The position numbers and the translations under genes are program-made. A stretch of 64,000 bases of DNA, taken from contig OY987298.1 in assembly GCA_963920635.1 (NCBI GenBank), positions 131,077,735 to 131,141,734 on the forward strand. The letters run 5' to 3'. Below the pieces are notes generated by a model, which was not told the origin of the DNA, did not search any database, and worked only from the letters and a program-made list of their open reading frames with translations. Origin of the DNA: Pseudeuparius sepicola (taxonomy: Eukaryota; Arthropoda; Insecta; Coleoptera; Anthribidae). Below, one piece after another: positions 52,705-64,000 of the stretch (position 1 is its first letter; every line of letters begins with the position of its first letter).

Positions 52705-55073
52705 CAGGGTGGCCCATCCAAGCGGAAAAAGTGTGCTACGTGGAGACAGGTTAACATAAAATCTTCATTCAAAAAATGAGGTTGTAGTAAAAATTAAGGG
52801 GAATTCGAGTTTGTACCCTTATTCTGTATACGGGGGTCGGTAAAAAAGTTATCGCAAAAAAAAACATTTTTTGCAAAATAAAAAAAATATATTTTTTTAC
52901 CTACACATCCATTAGAGAACCTTTAAGTAGTATTTCCGAATATTCAGTTTTTTAATATAACTTCCGGTTATAGCGGAAATGAAAATAGTTTTCTCTATTT
53001 TACAACTAACACATTTCTCTTAACCATCACAGGATTCCTTTTTTAATTCTGAATCCAACGATATATAATTTGACCTATCTATCTCCAACCGTTTCCGAGA
53101 TATTTATCAGAGAAGCTCCATCAAACTAGATACATGGTCTCATGGTCGGTGTCTGATGTTCGATCTGAGTAGGCCAAACAATAAAACCAAATTTATGACA
53201 AATCAAGTTAGCCATGATAATAAAACTGACAAGCGAGTAGGCTGAATGTTAAAGTGGCTATAGCCATTCAACTGCATTCAACTTAATTAGAAACTCGTGG
53301 AAATTATGAAACATTTATTATTTTTACTACTGTCATATTTATTATAACAACAACAATATGATTAGTTATTAAAAATTAGTTAGAAGTTCATTTACATTAA
53401 ATGCTCAAAATGGTTTCCATTATTATTTACACATAACCTAAGTTTTTTTAAGAATTTTTTTCGGACATTTTCAAAGATTAAGGGACGATTGTTTAAACTA
53501 TCAATTTCTAATTTTACTCGTCTTTTAATCTCCGCAACATTTTCGGGGCGGTTCTTATAAACTTTATTTTTTAAATGCCCCCGCAAGAAAAAATCCAAGG
53601 GGGTTAAATCCGGACTACGTGGCGGCCACCTTATCGTTCCATGTTTACACAAATCCAATTTTCAAACGAATTGTTCAAAAATTCCGTTATGGGCCCACAG
53701 TTATGGAAGGAAGCGCCATCTTGCTGCCATATGAATTGTCTTTCTTGGAGTTGGTTAAGAAAAATCAATGGCAACTGGTCAAAGTATTGTTCCAATTCGT
53801 TCTGGATTAAATGTAGGTATTTCCTACCTGTCATACTTCCTGAATAAAATAGAGGGCCCATTATAAAATTTCCCACAATTCCGCACCAAACACCCACGGA
53901 ATTTCTGCCGGATTTCACAACTTCACGAAATGCCCGTGGATTGTCAACAGACCAAAATATACTATTTTTCCGGTTGTATATTCCCGCTGTTGTAAATGTA
54001 GCTTCATCGGACCAAATAATTTGTTTAAAAAATCCAGCTCCACCTCTTGCAAAATAAAAGTTTAACATTGTTTGACAATATTCCAGTCTTCTTGCAGCAT
54101 CTCCAGGGAATAGCCTTTGAACAGGTAATATTTGGAAGGCTTTAAATTTGCTTAATTTCATTACCCTTTGTATTGTAGACCGGGGAATTTGTAAGTCTCT
54201 CGCTGCATCTCTCTGAGATTTTTCGTTATTTCTTCTGAAATAATTTAAAATTCGTTCTCTCTCGTCCTCACTAATTCTAAACCCTTTTTTTTCTCTTGCT
54301 AATCACACTTCCTGTCGATCTGAATCTTCGATACAGCTTACGTATAAATGAAGCACTCGGAACATTTCTATTTGGATATTTACTAGAATAGTTTCTACGT
54401 ATCTTTTATCATTTTTGATGAAGAAAATATCACAGCATTCTTATTTCAAAAAGATTTTTTAAACTGCAACTACTAACAGCTTCAGCAACAAAATTTTAGA
54501 CTAATCTGACACGTAAATAGAAATATTGAATTGACAGCCTACTCGATTGTCAGTTTTATTATCATGGCTGACTTGATTTGTCATAAATTTGGTTTTATTG
54601 TTTGGCCTACTCAGATCGAACATCAGACACCGACCATGAGACCATAGTATCTAGTTTGATGGAGCTTCTCTGATAAATATCTCGGAAACGGTTGGAGATA
54701 AATAGGTCAAATTATATATCGTTGGATTCAGAATTAAAAAAGGAATCCTGTGATGGTTAAGAGAAATGTGTAAGTTATAAAATAGAGAAAACCACTTTCA
54801 TTTCCGCTATAACCGGAAGTTATATAAAAAAACTGAATATTCGGGAATACTACTTAAAGCTTCTCTAATGGATGTGTAGGTAAAAAATTATTATTTTTTT
54901 TATTTTGCTAAAAATGTTTTTCGCGATAACTTTTTTACCGACCCCCGTATACAAAATTAGGGTACACCCTCGAATTCCTCCTAATTTTTACTACAACCTC
55001 ATTTTTTTAATGACGATTTTATGTTAACCTGTCTCCACGTAGCACACTTTTTCCGCTTGGATGGGCCACCCTG
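52705..55073 (-). mobile_element. Mariner-like element with TIRs of about 550 bp
   Basis: CAGGGTGGCCCATCCAAGCG at the left is inverted at 55054-55073, with TA duplicated at both sides. The arms reach to about 53260 and 54540 and stay very similar, suggesting recent insertion. One transposase gene is inside on the minus strand. Confidence 0.88.
53392..54300 (-). pseudogene. Mariner/Tc1-type transposase with one frame break
   Basis: From about 54300 leftward: a helix-turn-helix (ISEDERERILNYFRR, SQRDAARDLQIPRSTIQR); WSDEATF (first Asp); QQDGASFH (second Asp); then a frame change near 53640; then WPPRSPDLTPLDFFLRG (third acidic position Asp) and the C-terminus GNHFEHLM. About 300 aa, close to full length. 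A single small indel separates it from an intact enzyme. Confidence 0.85.
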
Positions 55074-55523
55074 TACCGCCCTGGAAAATGAAAATTTTAA
55101 GCAGCCATTAGAAAGACGATTGAATTTGCTAGAAAAGTGTCGCTTGGTATTTTTCATTATATGTTATAGTTTGGCCGAAAATTTAATTCTTAGTCTGCGT
55201 AATCCATACTAGCTTTTTTGTATTTTACCTAATCTATGATTCTACGATCTGCCATTTTTACAATTATGGAAAGACAGCTAGCTGCGCACACATTATACCT
55301 ACCCTATACTTTCATTTAAAGGGTTTCAACTATTTGTGTTGTTACTTAAAGTTATGCCGAGGAATTTATAAAAAAAATAAACGATTTTTTTCTTGAAATT
55401 TAAACATCCTGTATCTCCAAAGCGATAAGTTTTCCAGCATATGTTTATATAAACTTTTTCATATTTCCACGTGCTTAATCCATGCAGTGACAAAGTTTCC
55501 CGCATAAAAATTGGATCACCCTG

Positions 55524-56585
55524 TATAGGCGTTGACTGATGTAAGCGCCATCCTTTTTCCGAGACATGGAGCTATAGCCGTGAGAATACTTTTATAAATT
55601 CGTCAATCGACGGTACAGGTAGGCAGGTATCATATACCTATAGCAACCTATACCTAATGCGCAAGAGAGACGTCCGACCGGGGGAATAATTTGGCGGCCA
55701 TTTTAAACCCTAAATGAGGCAGGCAATTTAAAATAATTTATACGGGTGGGTTCCATAAATAATGTAATATCTTGGTTGTCGTTTTGTGTAAAATGTAAAT
55801 TATTTTAGTTCAAAGTACAACATAGGTTCAAATTTTTGTTGGTTTTGGTTTTTTGTAACTTTAGAAATTATACCTACAACTTAATCAAAACAACATATTT
55901 TAATCATCAACTAATTTAATTATTATTTTACATTATACCCGAAAATATTTTTTATTACCTAGCATTTTCACACAATATTATTGGGATAATTATTTCTTTG
56001 AATACTCTTAATAATAATAACCTATTTTTCAGGGACATATCTATACCTATTTCTGAATTTTTAAGCGGCTAGTTTTATTCCTTAGAACTTTTTGTTTAAA
56101 AATACAAGCAAAAGAAAACTTGATAACTTCAACTTCTACCACTTTAATCTTTGCTTCAAAAATGCAAGTGAAGTGATTTCTAATTACGCTCTTCTTTGAT
56201 AAGCTTCAACAATTTTGCTGGCGGTGATCTGGAGTTAACAGGTTTACAATGTCTCCATTTCCCTCATCTCCATGAGTTACTTCTTGAACCGGAATGAATT
56301 TCTTTGGTGGTCTTACCAATTTTGACGCCACTGCTTCTTATTCAGTTAGGTTTCTATATTATGATAGAGCGCCATTTTTTGCATTCTTTCTTGTTGCATT
56401 AAAAAATCCTTCTCATCAAAATGAATAGAACACGCATACATAGAGTCGTTCCAAAGAATACGATTGTCGATGACACCTATAGAGTACTATGCACTTTATA
56501 AAATTAGTTTTTTCTCTTGAAAACCTAAAAATCAGCAAGAAATCAGAAAATATGAATGAAAACAATATTATTTGGCAAAAAATTA
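55524..56585. other. Unassigned; one decayed MITE arm
   Basis: A GTTGACTGATGTA arm related to the MITE at 23231 lies at 55529-55610. The rest is AT-rich with no gene. Confidence 0.45.
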
Positions 56586-56593
56586 TAGGTACA

Positions 56594-56852
56594 CAGTGGC
56601 GGATCTAGGCTGGAGTCAAGGGAGGGGCTATTTCCGAATTTTGTAATAAAATAGGAAACACATTTTTTATTCATTTTATATTCATGCTTATTGCTTATCG
56701 AGTTTATTTCCGCGCAAGCCCACCCACTTACCCAAGAGCTGTATCAGCAGTATTGCCTTGCCAGACATATTTTTTAAGTGCATACCTTACGGTATTAGGC
56801 TATGGGGGGGGGGGGCTATAGCTCCTGTAGCCCCCCCGTAGATCCGCCACTA
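56594..56852. mobile_element. hAT-type MITE (259 bp)
   Basis: CAGTGGCGGATCTA and TAGATCCGCCACTA ends flanked by the 8-bp duplication TAGGTACA (56586-56593, 56853-56860). The last base is mutated from the expected G. A G10 run sits near 56806. Confidence 0.88.
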
Positions 56853-56860
56853 TAGGTACA

Positions 56861-57820
56861 TTTTACTTATCTAGGTATATATGGAATGTAATTTCACAAT
56901 CTTTATGTAAAAGTCTCTTCGCATTTTTCCAATGCTTTATCAAGTTATTTTTTTGATCTCGTAAATATAAAAATGAAAAGCAATTAACCGTACAAAATAT
57001 AAAGAAGAAATCGCGATTAAAAACTAAAAACGCATCTCTCAAAAAAGCATGTCACGCTGACTTTTATGATTTTACTGGCTCCTTCAAAAAGTATAATGCA
57101 ATTTCATTCATACACTATAAAAAAATTTAAACAAGGAATAAAGTAGTCACCATTCAAACTGTCAATATAGGGTCAAAAATGGCAGCGAATTTCATCTCTT
57201 TTCGTTCCCTGCGCCTTTCCGTGCGCAATAGGTCCAAAAGCGGTATAAGTAGGTATATGTTAATATACATGTATGTGGCAGGTATGCATCAATGATAAAC
57301 TATTAAGAACATAAAGAACGGGACGACCGGATTTTCTTTCCAAACCTGTGCGACACATTGCGTAGGGGTTGGAAAGACGTGTAGTTAAATTAATTTTTTA
57401 ATATGTTGTAACGGACTACAATCATAGACGACTTGTCGAAAAAACGGCGACATTTTCGCGGACCCACCCTTATATATGTTAATGCTATCAAACGGAAATT
57501 TTGAGAAAAAACTACCGGCGTTTTAAAAGGACCTCCAAATAGATGGATGCTGCGCGCTGTGAGAACCGGGCGACCTCTGACCCCGCGCTTTTGTCCACTG
57601 GCCGAGGGCGCCTACCCCTCTCGGTTCAACCCTTTCGTAGTCCGGCCCTATACGGGAACAATGTATAGGCGAATGGGCAAGGTGGCAGACTTAAATTAAG
57701 TGTCTATTAATTGTTATGGGTGAATTAGAGAAGTTGAACAACAAATAAAAATATAGAAATTGATGAATCCGTCTCTTTTATAGTCACCATATTCGTAGCT
57801 AGTTGTTTAGTAGCGTAGCC
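56861..57820. other. Unassigned; GC-rich patch at 57540-57660
   Basis: No gene. The patch (CTGCGCGCTGTGAGAACCGG and further) has no frame and may be conserved non-coding or a decayed repeat. Confidence 0.35.
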
Positions 57821-57826
57821 TATATA

Positions 57827-59715
57827 CAGGGTGACATAGAAAAAAGTACATTACATAGTGCCACACCATAGAGGACACTAAAATAAGAAAAAAAGTTCCT
57901 ATGAACATGGGTCCGCAAGGCCTTCGGTTAAAAGATACGGTGTGTTGAATTGCAATTTATTTGTTTTGTTTTTTACGAATATATTTAGCCAGAGACGCAA
58001 GAAATGGATAAAATGTGGTGTACAGGTTTTTTTTTATCATGCTAAATTCAAATACGCTCTACATTACACGGTTCCATCTCTATTGAATCGGTCCTAACTT
58101 TTTTGCTATACAGTGTATGTTATTTTCGACTGAAAAAATGTTAGCCCATCTTTTATACTTACGAAAGGTATACCTTGTCCAAGTCGCTAGAAGCAATGGT
58201 TCCAGTACAAATGCATCTAAAGCCGACAATGCATGCAAATTACTTATTCAAAAAGCATCAAAGTAACCTTTGCAAAAACAATGATAAGTAACAATGAAAT
58301 AATGTGTCATAATGACACTTTTGTCAAACTAATTTAATAATTGTTATTAGGTAGTAGGTATTTTGTGTTCTTGTTTATGTTTTTATTGGTTTTCCCTTTG
58401 ATAATTCAAAATTGATTTCAAAAATGGTTCACTATACTTTTGAAGAATACAGGGACATGATTATGTGTTACGGCGAAGCTAGATCAAATTTTTACGAAGC
58501 TCAACGTATCTATCGAGAAAGATATCCTTTAAAACAAGTTCCTAATGTTCGAACATTTATTGATGTGCATAGGCGTTTGGGAGAAGATGGCTGTTTTAGA
58601 AAACCAAAAGTGAATAGTGGGGTTTCCAGAACTTGTCGCACTGTGCAAAACGAAGAAACTGTTTTACGAATGGTAGAAAATAATCCGAGAACAAGCACCA
58701 GGAAAATAAGTTCAGCGGTGCGAAACGTTAACCGTGAATCAAGTAGACAAATTTTGAAAGAACAACTTCTTCGCCCATACCATTTCCCCAAAATTCTTTC
58801 ACTATTGCAACATGACTTTTTTCGAATTTTGCGAATGGTTGCAAAACCAAAGACAAAACATTATTTCATCAATTTTGTTTACTGATGAACCTGGTTTTAG
58901 TCGTGATGGTATTCTGAACCTACATAACATGCACTATTGGAGTGATGAAAATCCTCATCAAACTGTAATTCGAAGTCACCAATATGGGTTTTCTATTAAT
59001 GTGTGAGCAGGTATAATCGGCAATTACTTAATTGGCCCATTTCGATTGCCCAATCGATTGACAGGTGCACTGTATCGACATTTCTTGGAGAATGATTTAA
59101 ACACATTATTAGAGGATGTCCCATTGGCCATTACTGGAAGAATGTATTACATGCATGATGGGGCGCCAGCTCACTTTTCTCAAGTGGCAAAGGAATATTT
59201 GGACAGGAGATTTGGAAATACGTGGATTGGTCGAGGAGGGCCTGTACCCTGGCCAGCTCGTAGTCCCGACCTTAATCCCCTCGATTTTTCATTTTGGGGA
59301 TTTACGAAAAATGAAGTTTATGCTGTAGAAATACATAATGAAGCACAGTTATGGATAAGAATTATGGAATCGGCAGATAGATTTCGTAATGACCCAGGAA
59401 TATTTCAAAGATGCGCCGTCAATCATTAAGAAGAAGAATGGAAAAATGTATTGAAGTACAAGGGCAACAATTTGAACATCTTCTAAAACCTTAATGTTTT
59501 GTTTTAATTAATCATATTTTTCATCATACCATTACAATTTAATTGTTGGAGTATTTATCATTGTTTTTGCAAATAAATAAAAAAAATTACAATTCAACAC
59601 CCCGTATCTTTTAACCGAAGGCCTTGCGGACCCATGTTCATAGGAACTTTTTTTCTTATTTTAGTGTCCTCTATGGTGTGGCACTATGTAATGTACTTTT
59701 TTCTATGTCACCCTG
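57827..59715 (+). mobile_element. Mariner-like element, decayed (1,889 bp)
   Basis: CAGGGTGACATAGAAAAAAG and its inverse at 59696-59715, with TA borders; arms of about 140 bp including GTCCGCAAGGCCTTCGGTTA. It carries one transposase pseudogene on the plus strand. Confidence 0.88.
58424..59494 (+). pseudogene. Mariner-like transposase, two frame shifts and a stop
   Basis: It starts with ATG at 58424 (MVHYTFEEYRDM). Two helix-turn-helix-like regions follow; a frame change near 58800; FTDEPGFSRDG (first Asp); an in-frame TGA at 59004 where a Trp is usual; MHDGAPAHFS (second Asp); ARSPDLNPLDFSFWG (third Asp); another frame change near 59410; and the end QGQQFEHLLKP. A different lineage from the copy at 53392, as the N-termini are unlike. 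Confidence 0.85.
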
Positions 59716-59717
59716 TA

Positions 59718-61437
59718 TATACAGTCCGCCAGAGCATTCATTTGCTGCAATCGCAATTTTTTTACAGGAAATAAGGTAATCCCCTCTAACCATTGATTCT
59801 TGAGAAAAAACATGACATTAAGCTTTATTTGCATGATATAAGGAATATTACCAGTGGTGTGTACTAATGGTGTAATATTTAATTACCCTCATTATTTTGT
59901 AATCAGAAAAATTCGTTTTAAGAAGCTATGTTTCTGGAGACGAACAGAGTTTTTGGAATATCGCAACTGATTTCAAGGTGCCTGATGCCATTGAGATTCA
60001 AAATGAAGGTAAATTAGCAAAAATGACTAAAAATAATTATAAAAAATTTTGTAAACAAAATTTCAACTTTGAGGGACATCTAACGATCTGCTAACACTTA
60101 ACTACGAACATTTTTAACTTAATACACTTTCGGGTATTTAAATATTTTTGTTACTTATTAGTTGTGCCCGATAAAGGTAGAAAGTTGCACAAAATCGTTC
60201 AGAAGTAATCTTTTTTTAGTGGGAGTTGTTGGAAGGGTGTTTATTTTTGCGAAAACTTCATTGGCGCAGAGGTCGGGATTGGTACCTATTGTTTAATGTA
60301 GATCGGTGTTAATTTTCTGTGAAACTGGAAGCATCATTTTTAGGTTATTTGGTAGCCGGTTTCAAAACGTTGGAAATTATGTTTAACGTTTATTCAAATA
60401 TCACAGGTAAAAACAATTACACTATACAACTTGAGTGGAGTGTCCACTCTTGTTCCACAAACTACTACCTGTTGTTTCTCATGTCTCAGGAGGCATGTGA
60501 AGCCCAACACACGAGAGAAGTCCGATGAAAAACTCAGTCTAATCGCCCAAGTCCACTTTGCTATAACATACAGCTGGCGCTTAGACTGAGTTTTTCATCG
60601 GACTTGTCTCGTTTGTTGGACAGTATGTGTGCCTAACTGCCGGCTGCCGCAGCAATATAGGAACAAATATGGGCCATATTTTTTCGTATTATCGTTTCGC
60701 GGACTCATTCGGGAAAAATAAATAAGAGTCCTACGTTTGTTCTAAGTAAATTTATTGATGCATTAGATATTTTTCATGAAGCGAAAATACCAAATTTATA
60801 CCTTGATTTTTCAGCGGCCGAACGAGGGCTATTATTTTGTGTAACTATAATTTTTAAATATTTTCAAACCTTGATTTCAAAAGCTGCACTCCCTTGCAAT
60901 CTTGCAATAGGAAATAATTTTCTGATACCTACATACCTATACTCTATACTAAAGTGTTTAGAACTAAGGTTAGGTACCTATGTGAGCAGAAATATGTAAG
61001 TCCTATATCGCGCGATATATGCGATTTCTATAGATTTTCGAAAGGTTAAAGGATGTGGAAAGCTTTTTAAGCTGTAATAAAGCCAACTATCAAATAATTT
61101 CATGTCACAAATATTTGTGTCTCTCCTGACTTGACACAGGCTTCAGTTTTTCGTTACTTTTTGAGTAAAGATCTGTTGTTGAACTTTGCCCTTATTTTAA
61201 GAATACTTTCGATCAATAGGTACAAATCACTAATCATTCTCGACATAAAATGTAAAAATAATGTAGATACTCCGATAATCTATGATTAAAGGGAGAGCCT
61301 CTATTTTGAGACAGCCTGTATATTTAAAACCTACCAGTTTTGTCCTTAAATAAATGAACTGATTTTTAAACGCCAAATGGCGTTTTCAATCACTTATGGA
61401 TTTTCTATTTTCAGCTACAACTTCTCTGGTGCATTTA
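59718..61437. other. Unassigned, contains a strong hairpin
   Basis: No gene. The hairpin at 60501-60619 is listed separately. The rest is AT-rich and featureless. Confidence 0.45.
60501..60619. repeat. Near-perfect hairpin with 31-41 bp arms
   Basis: GTCCGATGAAAAACTCAGTC at 60520-60539 is exactly inverted at 60584-60603. Pairing goes on outward (CGAGA-AAG against CTTGTCTCG) to about 41 bp. The loop is about 38 bases. It could be a tiny MITE or a small-RNA precursor. Confidence 0.6.
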
Positions 61438-61445
61438 TTCCAATA

Positions 61446-61982
61446 CAGGGACTCTTTAAAATAAGGGGACCCAGCATTTCACAGTCTATCACATAGGAAA
61501 AGTTAAGCCTTGAAGGGAAGTTTGTTTTCTGTATACTCCAAGGACACCACATAAGTGGGCTGGTACAAGGTTATGTTATATGTCAGTGTCCAACTACCAT
61601 CAGGTTTTATGTGGTAGATAGTGCCATAGATTCTAAAAGAGGAAAAAAATTTCCCATCATAATTCACAATGTTTTTAAGTTTTCTAACTTTCAGATACTC
61701 GGATGTGACAATAATTAAAGAATTTCAACTATACAATAAATTTGTTTCATTTGACAGTTGCCATATTCTGTAATTGTAGACACAACATTGTCAAGTCTAA
61801 TTTTTAGAAGTCATGGAAACTATTATTAATTTTTACTAACAATCAAAGTACCTGTTAGGTATATTCATAGATTCTCCAATAAAATGGCATACTTGGCATC
61901 ACTGATACTATTAGAATGAGGAAAGAATAGGCCTCACGTTGGAAAGTATAATGCTGGGTCCCCTTATTTTAAAGAGTCCCTG
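61446..61982. mobile_element. hAT-type MITE, uninterrupted copy
   Basis: CAGGGACTCTTTAAAATAAG and inverse TTATTTTAAAGAGTCCCTG; 8-bp duplication TTCCAATA (61438-61445, 61983-61990). 537 bp. It is the uninterrupted relative of 1018-18539: its AGATTCTAAAAGAGGAAAAA is where the other copy has GGCGAA and the Polinton. Confidence 0.92.
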
Positions 61983-62324
61983 TTCCAATATCAATATTCC
62001 AGCTCCCCCTTTTCCCCTTGAAAACTTTCTTAGACTGCAGATATCTACACCTACATGAATGCGTCTCATTAAAATTAGATTTCCTTGCACTGCTCAAGTT
62101 AGAGCACGTACGAGACACAACTGTAAAGGGCTGTTTAATTTGCTAAATCTTCGGGCAAACGTTACCTCTGCCATTTTGCCCCGTCGATGACAGGATTATA
62201 TGCCTTTATGTCTTCTCTTAAAGTACCACACAAAGCATTCAAACCTACATGGAAGTAGCAAAGGGAGGTTTTAAGTATCTCACGCCGTTTACTTGGTTCT
62301 TATTTCTTTATTAAACAGTAAATG

Positions 62325-63890
62325 TCAATGAAATGGGAATGGTTGTTTTACGCCAAAAACTAACAGATTTCTTTTTATTACATACTATCTCGACGTTACG
62401 ACGATATTTATTTCATCATCTTCAGGACACTGGAAATTGCAGCTGTTGTTAAATAATATATACTATTAAGTTAGTCTTACGTGTATTGTATAATACACAT
62501 GTATTATATTGTTGGTAATAAATTAAACATCTTATGTTAACTTATTGTCAACATTAAGATTAAGACTAATAATTTAATAGTATATACAGTGTATCTGGTT
62601 TTCCATGTTAACACCCCTGAAAATCTAAGTTGGCAGGGGAATTGAACGGGTGAATTTTTTTATAGATATGTCCTTATTGAAAGGTCATCATTTGCGAAGA
62701 ATTGGTTTGGCATTGCCGCGAAAGCCTGACCTACTGCGATTTTTTAAAGGGGTGGGTTTTTCGAAAAACCATTTAGGCATTTTCTTATTTAAAACCAGCG
62801 TACATCAGGACACACCAAAACCCTCATGTACCAAATTTGAACAACAAATATTTGGAGTTCCATTCTGCAAGGTGTCAAAATTGAGCAAAATAGAAATTTT
62901 AAAAGTATCTGGCGAGTCCAGTGAGTCATGAAATCAGTTGAATGATGAAGAGGACCACTTACATTGTTGATGCGCAAAGATCCAATAAAAAAATATACAA
63001 AATGTTCTTCTTTGTGCCAACTCAAAATGCTGAATTTTTGAAACTTTATAGAGTCAAAAATCGAGTATATCAAAACCACCCCAGGCATTATAAACGAACT
63101 AAGTCTAAAAAATACAGAAGCCTGTCAGTCATTAAGTCCATATGAGATATGAGTTAAGGAAGCTGGAGTGCCAGAACAGAAAACACACAAAAAATGTATC
63201 GTCTTAGACAGTGACTTTGTTAAAAGAGGTCCAATAATTTAAACGGTTTTTATTAGTTTGTTGGCATTTTGTAGCAAAATAAATTACTTTTGTTTTTATT
63301 ATTATTTTTTGATAATTACAGAACATTTTTGACCCGTATGAAATTTCATAAATATTCAGCATTTTAAGATATGGTCCAGAGAAAAATAAACTGTATATTT
63401 TGGTATCGAATCTTTGCACACCAACACTTTGAATGGTCCTGTTGACCATTCAACTGTTTTGAAGTAATTCCGTGACACATTTGACTCGCCAGATGCCTAT
63501 AAAATTCCTATTTTGCTCAATTTTGACACCTCATATTTTAAATAAAAAAACGCCTAATATGGTTTTTCGAAAAACGCACCTCTTTAAAAATCTCAGTAGG
63601 CCAGGTTTTCGCGGCAATGCTAAACCAATACTTCGCAAATGATGACCTTTCAGGGATGTATCTATAAATAATAAAAAAAATTGCCTAATTCAATTCCCCA
63701 AGCCTACTTAGATTTTCACGGCTGTTAACATGAAAACCCAGACACACTGTATATTTAACAACAACTGTAATTTCCAGTGTACTGAAGATGATGAAATAAA
63801 TATCGTCCAAACGTTGACAAAAGTAATAAAAACAATTTGTTAATTTTTGGCGTAAATCCAACCATTCCAATTTTATTTTTAATAATAATT
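62325..63890. repeat. Outer inverted pair with Penelope-type end motifs
   Basis: Outside the foldback element at 62587-63749, the arms 62325-62460 and 63752-63890 are inverted copies. Both contain CTGAAGATGATGAAATAAAT, then ATCGTC and a degenerate CGAAACG. This fits a decayed hammerhead core (CUGANGA...GAAA), as in Penelope-like ends. Confidence 0.5.
62587..63749. mobile_element. Long palindromic TA-flanked element, copy 2
   Basis: Same family as 37918-39167, 1,163 bp, with ends CAGTGTATCTGG and CCAGACACACTG. Deletions shorten the right arm compared with copy 1. No transposase. Confidence 0.85.
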
Positions 63891-64000
63891 GTAACTACAG
63901 GATATCAAATTACGTATCTACGGATACGGCTGTAATATATAGGTATTCCGGAATATCGCATTAAAAGTAAATTTTTCCTTAAGTTTCTGATTTGTTATTT

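Larger units (their letters stand above)
52403..55523. mobile_element. Outer TIR element hosting a mariner-like element
   Basis: CAGGGTGATTCAGTTTTTAT at the left is inverted near 55505-55523, with TA borders; the arms (about 150 bp) share GTTTATATAAAC and AACATATGCTG. Without the insert it would be about 750 bp and non-coding. Confidence 0.75.

Noticed and set aside
56800..56815. G10 run as a regulatory signal
   Set aside because: It is internal to a short hAT MITE and probably a replication or assembly artefact.

Overview
The window is AT-rich insect nuclear DNA; the order cannot be settled from sequence. Evidence: intron-containing C2H2 zinc-finger exons with GT-AG borders, an errantivirus (gypsy-type) provirus, Penelope-like, pogo-like and mariner-like remnants, hAT-type MITEs with 8-bp target duplications, and a complete Maverick/Polinton. 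Most of the 64 kb is mobile DNA, much of it nested.

Region 1 (1-18547). A 16,509-bp Polinton (1218-17726) lies inside a hAT-type MITE (1018-18539). The Polinton has a 6-bp target duplication (GGCGAA) and 1.26/1.34-kb terminal inverted repeats (TIRs). A second, uninterrupted copy of the same MITE at 61446-61982 acts as an empty site and confirms both junctions. Genes on the plus strand, in order: a TIR-borne two-gene cassette, a parvovirus-type phospholipase A2 protein, an adenain-like protease, penton, a small basic protein, double-jelly-roll major capsid protein, a nuclease-like protein, a BIR-RING IAP, a packaging ATPase, a conserved Polinton protein, a fibre-like protein, integrase with chromodomain, and an acidic unknown. 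DNA polymerase B is on the minus strand, and the TIR cassette is repeated at the right end. Together these cover replication (PolB), integration, capsid building and maturation, genome packaging, probable membrane breach (PLA2) and apoptosis control (IAP). Four genes (capsid, the post-ATPase protein, integrase, PolB) each carry one frame break. Two of the breaks are in A/T homopolymers, so this is either a recently dead copy or partly an assembly artefact. Several transcription units have their own TATA/initiator pair, often behind a private tandem-repeat array. The TIRs hold a terminal ETS/CRE-like motif and about 11 sites that fit the ecdysone-response-element consensus, which is the most provocative signal in the window.

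Region 2 (18548-36500). Layered repeats: mariner-type and other inverted-repeat elements, a pogo-like deletion derivative, a repeat family present twice, and an errantivirus reduced to LTR remnant-integrase-env-LTR (30032-32788), whose env frame has a stop just before its transmembrane segment. Then a hAT-type element (33904-35190) and a LINE ORF1 fragment.

Region 3 (36553-51590). Four exons of one host C2H2 zinc-finger gene on the plus strand. The introns (109 bp, 3.2 kb, 11 kb) are filled with long-inverted-repeat elements, a Penelope-like remnant and a sequence that fits a hammerhead ribozyme.

Region 4 (51591-64000). More nested elements: a nearly intact mariner-like element inserted in another TIR element, a decayed mariner-like copy, hAT MITEs, a second copy of the foldback family first seen at 37918, and a strong 100-bp hairpin. 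No host gene is recognised here.
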